From the NCBI RefSeq assembly GCF_009900715.1, contig NZ_JAAAJC010000001.1, positions 857,216 to 921,215 of the forward strand: a stretch of 64,000 nt of DNA. The letters are read 5' to 3'. Positions within the stretch are counted from its first letter, which is position 1, and the number at the start of each line of letters is the position of its first letter. This stretch comes from Halococcus salsus. Its GTDB lineage: Archaea; Halobacteriota; Halobacteria; Halobacteriales; Halococcaceae. Of the stretch, positions 8,782-17,135 are shown piece after piece. The translations under genes and the position numbers were made by a program. The notes below the pieces were generated by a model that worked only from the letters and a program-made list of their open reading frames with translations, made no database searches and was not told where the DNA came from.

Positions 8782-11397
8782 TTACCGGAGGAACCCGAGA
8801 AGCTCGTAGTCGTGGTCGGGGGTGTACCGGCGGAACAGTAGGCTGTTCGAGAGCACCGAGACCGACGAGAACGCCATCGCGGCCGCGGCCAGTGCGGGCT
8901 GGAGGAGGCCCAGCGAGGCCAGCGGGATCATCGCGGTGTTGTAGCCGAGCGCCCAGAAGAGGTTCTGTTCGATCTTCCGGAGCGTGCCGTCGCTGATGCG
9001 GATCGCCTTCACCACGTCGAGCGGGTCGTCGCGCAGCAGGGTGACGTCGGCGGCCTCGATGGCGACGTCGGTCCCGGAGCCGATCGCGGTCCCGACGGCG
9101 GCGGTCGCGAGCGCCGGCGCGTCGTTGACCCCGTCACCGACCATCATCGCCGTCCGACCGTCCCGCTGGATGTCGTCGATGGCAGCCGACTTGTCCTCGG
9201 GGAGAACCCCCGCCCGGACGTTCGCGGGGTCGATGCCGACCGCCTCGGCGACCGCTTCGGCCGTCCGCTCGTTGTCGCCGGTGATCATGTGGACCGAGAC
9301 ACCGCGCTCGTGGAGCGCCGTGACGGCCTCCTCGGCGCTCCCCTTGACCGTGTCGGCGGTGGCGACGAGCCCGAGCAACGTCTCCCCCCGCACGACCAGC
9401 AACGCGGTCTTGCCCTCGCCTTCGAGCCGGTCGAGCGCTTCGGCGGCGGCCGAGGGGTCGACACCGTTCTCGCGGACGAACGGGCGGTTGCCGACGAGTA
9501 CCGCCTCCCCGCCGACCGTCGCCCGGATCCCCTGCCCCGGTACGTTCTCGAAGTCCTCGGGGTCGGTACGTTCGATGTCTCGCTCCTCGGTTCCGTCGAC
9601 GATGGCCCGCGCGAGCGGGTGTTCGCTCCCGGACTCGGCGCTCGCGGCGGCGTGGAGCACCGTCGCCTCGTCGGTCCGGTTCGTCGTGGCCTCCGCGCCG
9701 CCGACCGCCCGCGTACCGCCGTCGGTCGCCGTCTCGGAGCTGTCCGGTGCGGAAGCGGCATCGAGGGGAACGACGTCGGTCAGTTCCATCTTGCCCTCGG
9801 TGAGCGTCCCGGTCTTGTCGAACACGACCGTGTCGACGTCCTTGGCGCGTTCGAGGACGTCACCACCTTTGAACAGGATGCCGTTCTTCGCGCCGATCGA
9901 GGTCCCGACCATCGTCGCCGCCGGGGTCGCGAGCCCGAGCGCGCAGGGACAGGCGATCAGGACGGCCGAGGCGAACACCACGACCGCGAACTCGAAGACC
10001 GAGACCGCCCCGCCGGCGGCCGCCGGCCCGCCCGCGACGAGGCCCCACACCGGCAGCCAGCCGACGAACCCCGCGAGCGCCTCGGGGAAGAGATACCAGA
10101 CGACGCCCCAGAGCACCGCGTTCGCGATCACGATGGGGACGAAGTACGCCGAGATACGGTCGGCGAGGTTCTGGATGTCCGGCTGGCGCGACTGCGCCTC
10201 CTTGACGGTTTGGACGATCTGCTGGAGCGCCGTCTCCGAACCGACCTTGGTCGCCTCGACCGTGAGGACGCCGTTCTCGTTGATGGTCGACCCGACCACC
10301 TCGTCGCCCTCGCTCTTCTCGACGGGCACCGACTCGCCGGTGACCATCGACTCGTCGACCGCCGACCGCCCGTCGACGACGACGCCGTCGGTCGGGACCC
10401 GTTCGCCCGGCCGGACCTTCATCCGGTCGCCGACGGCGACCTCGTCGAGCGGGACCTCCGTTTCGTTGCCGTCCCCGTCGACGACGATCGCGGTGTCGGC
10501 CTCCAGTTCGAGGAGCTGCTGGAGCGCCGCGCCGGCTCGACCCTTCGAACGGGCTTCGAGGTAGTTACCGAGCGTGATGAACACGAGGATCAGCGCGGCC
10601 GTATCGAAGTACATGCTCCCCGCGAGCACGCCCAGCAGGACGACCACCGAGTAGAGGTAGGCCGTCGAGGAACCGAGGGCGATCAGCACGTCCATGTTGG
10701 CGCGGTGGTTCTTCACGAGCGCCTTGTAGGCGTTGGCGTAGAACGGCCGCCCGAGCACGAGCTGGACCGGCGTCGCGAGCAGGAACTCCACCCAACCGAG
10801 CTCCAGCCCGAAGACCGTCTCGGGGAGCGCACCGCCACCCAGTAATAGTTTCTCGACCATGAACGCGATCAGCGGCAGGGACAGTGCCGCGCCGAACAGC
10901 GTGAGCCGCCGCTGACGGCGGATCTCGTTCTCGTGCGCGGTATCGCGCTGCTCCGATTCGGAGCCGTCGCCCCCGTCGTCGCGCACCGGGGAGTAGCCGG
11001 CGTCCTCGATCGCCCCGTAGAGCCGTTCACGGTCGGCCTCGGCGGGGTCGTACTCGACGGTCGCCTCATCGGTCGCGTAGTTGACCGTCGCCGAGATCAC
11101 GCCCGGCACGCCTTCGAGCGCCTCCTCGTTCGTCTCGGCGCAGTTCGCACACGTCATGTCCGTGATGGCGATGGTGACCGAGGTGCTCACCGCCTCGTAG
11201 CCGGCGTCGTCGACCGCCGCATAGATGGCCGCCAGCGACGTTTCCTCGGGGTCGTACTCGACGGTCGCTTCGTCGGTCGCGTAGTTGACCGTCGCCTCGT
11301 TCACCCCCGCGAGGCCGTCCAGCGACTCCGTTATCGACTCGGCGCACGTCGCACAGCTCATGCCCCGAATGTCGAGTCGCACGTTTCGCTCACTCAT
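8782..11397 (-). CDS. copA: Copper-translocating P-type ATPase (P1B-1) CopA
   Basis: An 871-residue P1B ATPase. Two N-terminal heavy-metal-associated domains carry MSCATC and MTCANC; between them and the membrane core lies an acidic linker. The core holds TGES, the membrane metal motif CPC in [11 protein letters not shown], the phosphorylation site [10 protein letters not shown], the HP motif (SEHPLA) and [10 protein letters not shown]. These features fit Cu(I) export from the cytoplasm. A glycine/threonine-rich insertion of about 40 residues follows the phosphorylation site. The Lrp/TRASH gene immediately upstream is the likely regulator. Confidence 0.95.
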   Translation of the reverse strand: MSERNVRLDIRGMSCATCAESITESLDGLAGVNEATVNYATDEATVEYDPEETSLAAIYAAVDDAGYEAVSTSVTIAITDMTCANCAETNEEALEGVPGVISATVNYATDEATVEYDPAEADRERLYGAIEDAGYSPVRDDGGDGSESEQRDTAHENEIRRQRRLTLFGAALSLPLIAFMVEKLLLGGGALPETVFGLELGWVEFLLATPVQLVLGRPFYANAYKALVKNHRANMDVLIALGSSTAYLYSVVVLLGVLAGSMYFDTAALILVFITLGNYLEARSKGRAGAALQQLLELEADTAIVVDGDGNETEVPLDEVAVGDRMKVRPGERVPTDGVVVDGRSAVDESMVTGESVPVEKSEGDEVVGSTINENGVLTVEATKVGSETALQQIVQTVKEAQSRQPDIQNLADRISAYFVPIVIANAVLWGVVWYLFPEALAGFVGWLPVWGLVAGGPAAAGGAVSVFEFAVVVFASAVLIACPCALGLATPAATMVGTSIGAKNGILFKGGDVLERAKDVDTVVFDKTGTLTEGKMELTDVVPLDAASAPDSSETATDGGTRAVGGAEATTNRTDEATVLHAAASAESGSEHPLARAIVDGTEERDIERTDPEDFENVPGQGIRATVGGEAVLVGNRPFVRENGVDPSAAAEALDRLEGEGKTALLVVRGETLLGLVATADTVKGSAEEAVTALHERGVSVHMITGDNERTAEAVAEAVGIDPANVRAGVLPEDKSAAIDDIQRDGRTAMMVGDGVNDAPALATAAVGTAIGSGTDVAIEAADVTLLRDDPLDVVKAIRISDGTLRKIEQNLFWALGYNTAMIPLASLGLLQPALAAAAMAFSSVSVLSNSLLFRRYTPDHDYELLGFLR

Positions 11398-11557
11398 CGA
11401 TAGTACATACGGGCTCCTCGTTCAATGCCTCTTTTCTTCAGATACGTAGGCATCGAACGACCTCGACCTACGATCCGAAGGCGATCGATGGCTCCGGACC
11501 GCGGGTTTCTACCCCATCCCGCTCGGGACGATACAGCAGCACCGTCGTTCGTCCCGA

Positions 11558-12157
11558 TCAGGCACCGGCACTGAACTGTTCGTACCGGGCCTCGAACTGC
11601 TCCAGACACGACGGACAACAGAGGTAGTAGAGGTCGCCGTCGACACGGAGGGTCTCGCCCTCCTCGCCGACCTCGTTGCCGCACTCGGCACAGGTTATTG
11701 CGAGGTCGGTCCCGCCGACCTGCGGCGTCCAGTCGGCGTCCGTGAGGACGACGACCTCGTAGTCGGTTATCGCATCCAATCCGTCTTCGTCGAACGTATC
11801 CGAGAGGAACGCACGAACGTTCGCGTCCTGGAGGCGGGACTGGAAGAAGACCCGTGGGTCGGCGGCCGTGAACACGTGTTCGACCCCGTCGGCACGCGTG
11901 AGCGTCTCACGGACCGCCTCGACCGCCTCCGGTCGCACCGAGAGCTCGACCAGAACGGGTGTGCCGCCACGGAGCTTCGAGCGGTCGAGGTCGAGCGTGA
12001 ACCGACGGATGATCCCGAGCTCCCCGAGTCGGCTCACGCGGTCGGAGACCGACGGGGAACTGAGACCGACGGCGTCGGCGATCTCACGGTACGGACGGCG
12101 GGCGTCCTCGGTCAGCAGTCGGAGGATCTCGGCGTCGGTCTCGTCGATGGTTCGCAT
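11558..12157 (-). CDS. Lrp/AsnC-type regulator with C-terminal TRASH metal-binding domain
   Basis: A 199-residue protein. Residues 1-60 form an AsnC-type HTH (DAEILRLLTEDARRPYREIA and VSDRVSRLGELGIIRRF); a RAM-like middle follows. The last 45 residues are a TRASH domain with CAECGNEVG and LCCPSCLEQF, whose cysteines bind metal. This architecture matches archaeal copper-responsive CopT/CopR-type regulators adjacent to copA. The gene lies 160 bp upstream of copA on the same strand. Copper binding and copA control are inferred from the family and position. Confidence 0.88.
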   Translation of the reverse strand: MRTIDETDAEILRLLTEDARRPYREIADAVGLSSPSVSDRVSRLGELGIIRRFTLDLDRSKLRGGTPVLVELSVRPEAVEAVRETLTRADGVEHVFTAADPRVFFQSRLQDANVRAFLSDTFDEDGLDAITDYEVVVLTDADWTPQVGGTDLAITCAECGNEVGEEGETLRVDGDLYYLCCPSCLEQFEARYEQFSAGA

Positions 12158-12313
12158 ATTCGAAGTAGGATCCGGAACCCGAAACCGATTTCGCCTTGTT
12201 TTCTAAGGCGTTCTCCAGATCGGCCTTCGTCCGATAGCCGATGTACGAATAGCGCTGCCCGATCCAAACCACTCTCCGTGATTCGTCTTCGCGATGGGAA
12301 CGAGGAGCGAGCG

Positions 12314-13591
12314 CTACGTCGGCTGTGGCACCGGAAGCGCCCGGTGTGCGCGTGGCGGCACGAGGTAGTTCCCGCGGTTGGTGACGCTCATGTACTGGAG
12401 AATGCCGTTGTTGTTCTTCTGCCCGAGCGCGGACTCGGACGCGAGGTCGGTCCCGTTCATCGCGTCCCGTGTTCGGGTGAAGTCCTCGGTCGTCCGCTGG
12501 AGCGAGAGGAAGTGGAGCCCGGCATCGTCGCCGTCGGTCGAATCGAAGTCCCGCCTGAGGATGATCGGGCGGTCGTTCTCGCGTGCCTGTACCATCTTCT
12601 GGGAGTGGCCGACGACACCGGACTCGCGCGCCGCCGTCTCCGCCGGCGCACAGTCGTCCATCCCGCTTGCGTTCCCGAGGTTCGCGCCGACGCCCTCCAC
12701 CGCCCCCGACTCGGCGTGTGCGGGACAGAACATCTTGCTCACCCGCTGTGACCGGCTGTCCTGATCGTACCACTGGTCAAGGTGGAGTCGGATCTTCGAG
12801 ATCTGCTGGATGCTTCCCTCGGCGAACGGACCCGACCGGATCGTCACGCGGTCCTCGGTCGCCTGATTCTTGTCGAATCCCGATTTGAACCCCATGTAGA
12901 GCGGTGCGTCGTCCGGCACGGGCTCGGAGTCGGGGATCCCATCGACGTCCTGGTTGTCGGCGGGAAGCCCGTCGCCGACGAACCCCGTCCGCCGGTCGGT
13001 TCGTTCGAGCACGCCCCCGGGGTCCGTCTCGATGGCTACCCCGTTGAGTTCGTCCTGCTCGCCGAGAAGCGCCTGTTCGGCCCCGAGCACGACGCTCCCG
13101 TAGTCGCTCGCGAGGTGGACGACCGCGTCGGGGGTATCGAGCGTCGGCTCCTCGAACGGGGTGAGCGCCTTCGGTGCCGCGAGGTCCACCGACTTCGGAA
13201 GCGAGTCGTCGAACCGGTCGAAGTACGCCGACGAGTAACTCACCGTGAAGAGCAGGCCGTCGTTCGAGCGGGGGTAGGCGTGTTCAAGCCCCCGAAACGC
13301 CCGTTCGACGGTCCGGCGGTCGGCATCGGTGGGTGTGCCGTCGCCGGCGTAATCGAGGTACAGCAGCACCCGGTGGCGCGGCCCGAGGTGGTTGTCGGCG
13401 TCGTCCAGGTCGAGAACGTCGTTCCAGGCGTGCTGGCGCGCGGGGAACCCGGAGAGGTCGTCCGGGCCCTGCGAGAGGTCGGGGGTCTCCTCGCGCGCCG
13501 TACACGCCGCGAGCGCCGACCCGCCGCCGATAGCGACCGCGGCCTTCACGAACGCACGTCGCGAGACGCCACGGTCCGTGCGAGGAAGCAT
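12314..13591 (-). CDS. DyP-type peroxidase-like Tat lipoprotein (EfeB-like)
   Basis: A 425-residue protein with a Tat signal (SRRAFVKAAVAIGGG) and lipobox LAAC, so it is probably exported folded and anchored outside the membrane. The C-terminal half resembles DyP/EfeB heme peroxidases: GPFAEGSIQQISKIRLHLDQ, a candidate heme-ligand His in VVGHSQK, and ILRRDFDSTDGDDAGLHF. The DyP signature GxxDG reads GFKSG here, so the distal catalytic aspartate is a serine. EfeB-type proteins work with iron uptake lipoproteins; the neighbours fit that. ATG 13591 was preferred to 13615. It may be a peroxidase, a heme-iron extractor or a non-catalytic relative. Confidence 0.65.
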   Translation of the reverse strand: MLPRTDRGVSRRAFVKAAVAIGGGSALAACTAREETPDLSQGPDDLSGFPARQHAWNDVLDLDDADNHLGPRHRVLLYLDYAGDGTPTDADRRTVERAFRGLEHAYPRSNDGLLFTVSYSSAYFDRFDDSLPKSVDLAAPKALTPFEEPTLDTPDAVVHLASDYGSVVLGAEQALLGEQDELNGVAIETDPGGVLERTDRRTGFVGDGLPADNQDVDGIPDSEPVPDDAPLYMGFKSGFDKNQATEDRVTIRSGPFAEGSIQQISKIRLHLDQWYDQDSRSQRVSKMFCPAHAESGAVEGVGANLGNASGMDDCAPAETAARESGVVGHSQKMVQARENDRPIILRRDFDSTDGDDAGLHFLSLQRTTEDFTRTRDAMNGTDLASESALGQKNNNGILQYMSVTNRGNYLVPPRAHRALPVPQPT

Positions 13592-13616
13592 ACGATCACG
13601 TGGGGTTCGAGCCAAA

Positions 13617-13647
13617 AGCGCGTTCTGGTTCGTCCATCGAACGCGCT
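13617..13647. promoter_or_regulatory. Perfect 9-13-9 inverted repeat with metal-cluster motif (copy A)
   Basis: Arms AGCGCGTTC and GAACGCGCT flank a 13-bp spacer, 25 bp upstream of the DyP-like start codon. Within it, at 13623-13641, is the shared element that reads TTCGA-N8-CCAGAA in gene orientation. It lies immediately upstream of a TATA-like CTTTTGG. It is probably a regulator binding site rather than a terminator, because it sits between divergent promoters. Confidence 0.55.
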
Positions 13648-13716
13648 ACCGTCCCCCGATATGTACGACCGGTGGGCCGCGTTCGGGAGGGACCGTCGAA
13701 CCCCGACCATCGGGAT

Positions 13717-13735
13717 TTCGAGAACCGCACCAGAA
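13717..13735 (-). promoter_or_regulatory. Metal-cluster promoter element TTCGA-N8-CCAGAA (copy C)
   Basis: The element reads TTCGAGAACCGCACCAGAA on the + strand (gene orientation) and ends 35 bp before the ATG of the P19-like gene. A TATA-like GGGATACC follows. It has the same half-motifs and the same 8-bp spacing as the copies before the DyP-like, ferritin-like and CCCCGP genes. Confidence 0.55.
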
Positions 13736-13770
13736 CGGATAGGGGGATACCGCTGTGAGACCCAGTACTG

Positions 13771-14991
13771 ATGAATCGCCGTAGGTTCTTGCGTTCCGGA
13801 GCGGTCTTTGCGACTCTCGGGTCCAGTGGGCTCGCCGGCTGTACCCAGCTGTTCACCACGGGGTCCCAGTACGCGCCACCGATGGTCGAGAACCGGCCGG
13901 ATGGGGTCTACATTCCCTCGCACAAGGAAGGGATGGAAATGGCTGGAATGAGCGGGATGAACAACACTTCCTCGATGGACGGCATGTCCGGGATGAACGA
14001 GACGGACAACAACTCCTCGATGAACGGGATGTCCGGGATGAGCGGGACGGAAAACAACTCCTCGATGGGCGGCATGTCCGGGATGAGTGGGATGAAGGAC
14101 CAGCCGGGGACGCTTCGATGTGCGCTGACCTACAGCTATCCACATCGGTTCTGGACCGTCACCGGAAGCGATACCGAGAAGGTCTCGATAGCGTCCGACG
14201 ACACGCTCCACCTCATGGTCAGCGTCTGGGACGCCGCGACGGGGATGTACGTGATGGACACCGGCCCGACGATAACGGTCTCCCAGGACGGCGAGGAGGT
14301 CACGACGAACACCCCCTGGACGATGATCTCCCAGAACATGGGCTTTCACGCGGGGGACAACGTCTCCCTCCCCGAGGAAGGCACTTACTCCGCGACCGTG
14401 GACGTCCCCGCTGTGACGACCCGCCGAGTCCGGGGCTTCGCCGGGCAGTTCGCCGAACCGCAGACCTTCGAATTCGGGTTCGACTACAGTCGGGAGGCAC
14501 TCGAGAACATCTCGTTCCAACGTCTCGACGACCGGAAGGGGAACCGGCAGGCGATCAGCCCGATGAGAATGGACACGATGCCCCTCTCCACTGCACCCGC
14601 TGCCGGTTCGCTTCCGGGCCGGACGCTCGGCCGAACGAAAACGGCCGACGATATCGTGTTCGTCGCCACCGCGATACCGGATGCCACTGACTTCGACATC
14701 GACGAGAGCACGTATCTCGCCGTCTCGGCACGGACGCCGTACAATCGGTTCGTTCTGTCGGCGATGTCGCTGTCCGGCACGCTCACACGCGATGGACGGC
14801 GGGTGTTCAACGGCCCGCTTACGCCAACGCTCGATCCGGAACTCGACTACCACTACGGCACGGGGGTCGATACCGTACAGGCGGGTGACGTTCTCGAACT
14901 GTCCGTCGAAACCCCGCCACAGGTCGCCCGACATGAGGGCTACGAAACCGCGTTCCTACAGACGGCCACGACTCGGATTACCGTCGAGTAG
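13771..14991 (+). CDS. Met-rich P19/Tp34-like Tat lipoprotein (probable iron/copper-binding)
   Basis: A 406-residue protein with a Tat motif (RRRFLRSG) and lipobox LAGC, hence a surface lipoprotein. Residues 50-105 are a low-complexity region of GMSGM units separated by N/S/T/E linkers, which would offer thioether ligands for Cu(I) or other soft metals. After it, YSYPHRFWTVTG and LHLMVSVWDAATG resemble the P19/Tp34 immunoglobulin-like iron/copper-binding fold, and a second beta-rich domain follows to the end. P19 proteins support iron uptake in bacteria. It lies divergent to the DyP-like gene with a shared 179-bp promoter region. Confidence 0.65.
   Translation: MNRRRFLRSGAVFATLGSSGLAGCTQLFTTGSQYAPPMVENRPDGVYIPSHKEGMEMAGMSGMNNTSSMDGMSGMNETDNNSSMNGMSGMSGTENNSSMGGMSGMSGMKDQPGTLRCALTYSYPHRFWTVTGSDTEKVSIASDDTLHLMVSVWDAATGMYVMDTGPTITVSQDGEEVTTNTPWTMISQNMGFHAGDNVSLPEEGTYSATVDVPAVTTRRVRGFAGQFAEPQTFEFGFDYSREALENISFQRLDDRKGNRQAISPMRMDTMPLSTAPAAGSLPGRTLGRTKTADDIVFVATAIPDATDFDIDESTYLAVSARTPYNRFVLSAMSLSGTLTRDGRRVFNGPLTPTLDPELDYHYGTGVDTVQAGDVLELSVETPPQVARHEGYETAFLQTATTRITVE
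13972..14100 (+). repeat. 45-bp tandem repeats coding for Met-rich linker
   Basis: Units at 13972-14016, 14017-14061 and a partial third from 14062 are 15 codons each (S-M-x-G-M-S-G-M-x-x-T-x-N-N-S pattern). A degenerate earlier unit begins near 13936. The high similarity between units 1 and 2 points to recent duplication by slippage or recombination, so copy number may vary between strains. Confidence 0.8.
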
Positions 14992-15085
14992 CGAGTCGAG
15001 GGCAGTGCGCCACGGATCGACCGGTACCGTCCCGACGACGGGCACCCGAACCGAATCGAGAACGAAGAACGCTCCCGAACGAGTG

Positions 15086-16147
15086 CTACTCCGAAGCGAC
15101 GAACTGCTTCGCGAGGGGGACGACCTGCGCCATCGAGCGCGCCGTATCGAACGCATCGGGTGCCGCTCGACGAAGGTTCAGCGTGTCGAAGTAGCTCGCG
15201 TGTCGTGCCTCGACCGAGTGGATGCTCAGCGCGGCCGAGAGGACGTCCGGGTCGGAGAGATGTGGGGCGGCACCCGCGTACGCCGACACACCGATGTCCT
15301 CGAGACGGGCCGCGGTCGCGACGAACGCGGGAACGGTCCCGTATCCGAATTCGTACTCCGCTTCCCGAACGGGAGTGCCGCCGAGGTCGTCGATCGTCGT
15401 AGTCAGCGCCTCGACGTGCGCCTTCTCGTGATCACGGATTGCCTCAAACTGCTGGTACGTCGAGTAGCGGAGCGTCGGTCGCGCGAAGTACTGCGCGACC
15501 TCGGAGCGTTCGACCTCGCGTTCGGAGAAGCGTCCGCCGCTCGACGCCAGCGCGTCCCGGTAGAACGCGTGTTCGAGGTGTTCGAGCGAAAGCGCGTAGT
15601 TCAGTACGTCGATGTCGCTCGGGGACGTGTCGTCCGGAAGTTCGACGGTATCCGATCCTGCATAGCCGTGCTCCCCGGACTCGTCCCGTTCCCAGTAGAG
15701 GGAGGCGCTCGTCTCGTCGCCGGTGAACCCTGCCCCATCCGTCGGGAAGGTCAGAACGAGGTCGTCGGTCCCATCGCCGTCGACGTTCTCGACCACACCG
15801 TCGTCGACTGGTCGAACACCGCCACCGTTCGCGAGCAGGTCTGTCGTTCCGAAGCGGTATCTGACGGCACGCTCGGTCGGGTCGAACGTCACGCGCTCCC
15901 CGTCCCTGTCCGTGAACGTGGTCGCGCGAACCGCGACCGTCGTTCGACCGTCCTCGCCGGTCCCGACCCGATTTCGTTCCGATCCGGGTTCGACGTCGAT
16001 GTCGAGTTGGTCCGGGAAGTGAGCCGCGGCGACGCCGCTCATCGTGGGGAGCGCGACGGCGGTCGCGGCCGTTCCGAGAGCGAGCTTGACGAACTGACGA
16101 CGGTCGGTGTTCGCCGACGACGGTCGGAGCGATGGTGGCAGGTTCAT
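15086..16147 (-). CDS. Ferritin-like (Ferritin_2) Tat-secreted protein
   Basis: A 353-residue protein with a Tat signal (DRRQFVKLALGTAATAVALP) followed by an AAHFPD cleavage region and no lipobox. Residues 60-180 form a beta-rich domain of unknown type. The C-terminal 180 residues are a ferritin-like four-helix domain with carboxylate/histidine pairs in LEHLEHAFYRDAL, AIRDHEKAHVEAL and SVEARHASYF. Such domains hold a di-metal site. It could store or oxidise iron at the cell surface; this fits its neighbours but is untested. An in-frame ATG at 16165 is an alternative start. Confidence 0.72.
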   Translation of the reverse strand: MNLPPSLRPSSANTDRRQFVKLALGTAATAVALPTMSGVAAAHFPDQLDIDVEPGSERNRVGTGEDGRTTVAVRATTFTDRDGERVTFDPTERAVRYRFGTTDLLANGGGVRPVDDGVVENVDGDGTDDLVLTFPTDGAGFTGDETSASLYWERDESGEHGYAGSDTVELPDDTSPSDIDVLNYALSLEHLEHAFYRDALASSGGRFSEREVERSEVAQYFARPTLRYSTYQQFEAIRDHEKAHVEALTTTIDDLGGTPVREAEYEFGYGTVPAFVATAARLEDIGVSAYAGAAPHLSDPDVLSAALSIHSVEARHASYFDTLNLRRAAPDAFDTARSMAQVVPLAKQFVASE

Positions 16148-16207
16148 GGTCGTTTCGGACCCCATCTCAGGGATCGATCGAGGGTTCGAGCGAAGCGAGG
16201 TCGTGCT

Positions 16208-16226
16208 TTCTGGCTTGAACGTCGAA
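16208..16226 (+). promoter_or_regulatory. Metal-cluster promoter element (copy D)
   Basis: The element reads TTCTGGCTTGAACGTCGAA on the + strand, i.e. TTCGA-N8-CCAGAA toward the ferritin-like gene. It is 60 bp before ATG 16147 and 42 bp before the alternative ATG 16165. It keeps both half-motifs but its spacer differs most from the other three copies. Confidence 0.5.
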
Positions 16227-16346
16227 ACGAAACACCAGCAAAGCGACGTGACATCGACAGTACGATATCTGGTACGTCGCTGACTCGCGGCCTCGATACG
16301 ACGGCGGTGTAGCTCCTTCGTTCGAAGCGACCCACCGACTACCTCG

Positions 16347-17123
16347 TCAGGTGCGTGACCGACCGCTTGCGACAGACCAGCATTCGCGGAGCCCGACGGC
16401 GAGCAGGACGGCCGCCGCGCCCGCCGCGGCGAGGTCCTGCACGAACAGGGGTATCGACCACGCGACCGCGAAGGTGACACCGGCCGCGACGACGTAGACG
16501 GTCTGCATCAGTCCGACCGCGACGACCGCGCCGGAGGTATCGGCAGCGCTGACGTGGGTTCCCGCTACGACGGCGGTCTCGGCGACGGTGTGAAGCGTCA
16601 GCAACACCGCTGCGGTCACCCCGACCACGCCACCCGCGATGTACGCGCCGGCGAGCGCCATGCCCTCGACGAACTGGTGAAGCGTCAACGCACCGGTGGT
16701 CGAGAGGGCTACCGTTCTGTCGTCGGCACGCACCTGCCGCGAGAGCCCTATCGCGCCGACGACCCCCATCGCGCCGGCCAGCAGCGTGAGTCCGGGCTTC
16801 GATGACCCAAGCGGGAGCAACACGAGGACACCGACGAGGGTCAGCCCGACCCCGAGTGCGCCGGAGAATCCCTTCCCGCCGAACCGATCCGATGGATGTC
16901 GAGCTCGGGCGACGACCACTCCGACCCCACCGAGCGAGCCCACGAGGGCCGACCCGAGCACGAGGATCGGGAAGCGAAAGCCGACGGTGGCCTCCGTGGA
17001 CGGGACGTGCGCCGCCGCGAGGAACGGTATCGCGCCGAGCGCGGCGACCCCGACGAGCGACGATGCACCCACCCGAATCCCCCATCGGTCGGTGTCGACG
17101 CCGAGTCCGTTGGGGAGTCTCAT
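16347..17123 (-). CDS. ZIP-family metal transporter-like membrane protein
   Basis: A 258-residue protein with about eight membrane helices. The helix-4 motif TLHQFVEGMALAG and helix-5 motif TLHTVAETAVVAG match the paired H-x3-E signatures of ZIP transporters, although the second has ET where EG is usual. ZIP proteins bring Zn, Fe or Mn into the cytoplasm. It follows the CCCCGP membrane protein by 12 bp on the same strand, so the two are probably one operon. The substrate cannot be read from the sequence; the neighbours suggest iron or copper. Confidence 0.75.
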   Translation of the reverse strand: MRLPNGLGVDTDRWGIRVGASSLVGVAALGAIPFLAAAHVPSTEATVGFRFPILVLGSALVGSLGGVGVVVARARHPSDRFGGKGFSGALGVGLTLVGVLVLLPLGSSKPGLTLLAGAMGVVGAIGLSRQVRADDRTVALSTTGALTLHQFVEGMALAGAYIAGGVVGVTAAVLLTLHTVAETAVVAGTHVSAADTSGAVVAVGLMQTVYVVAAGVTFAVAWSIPLFVQDLAAAGAAAVLLAVGLRECWSVASGRSRT

Positions 17124-17135
17124 CGGTGGAGTGCC

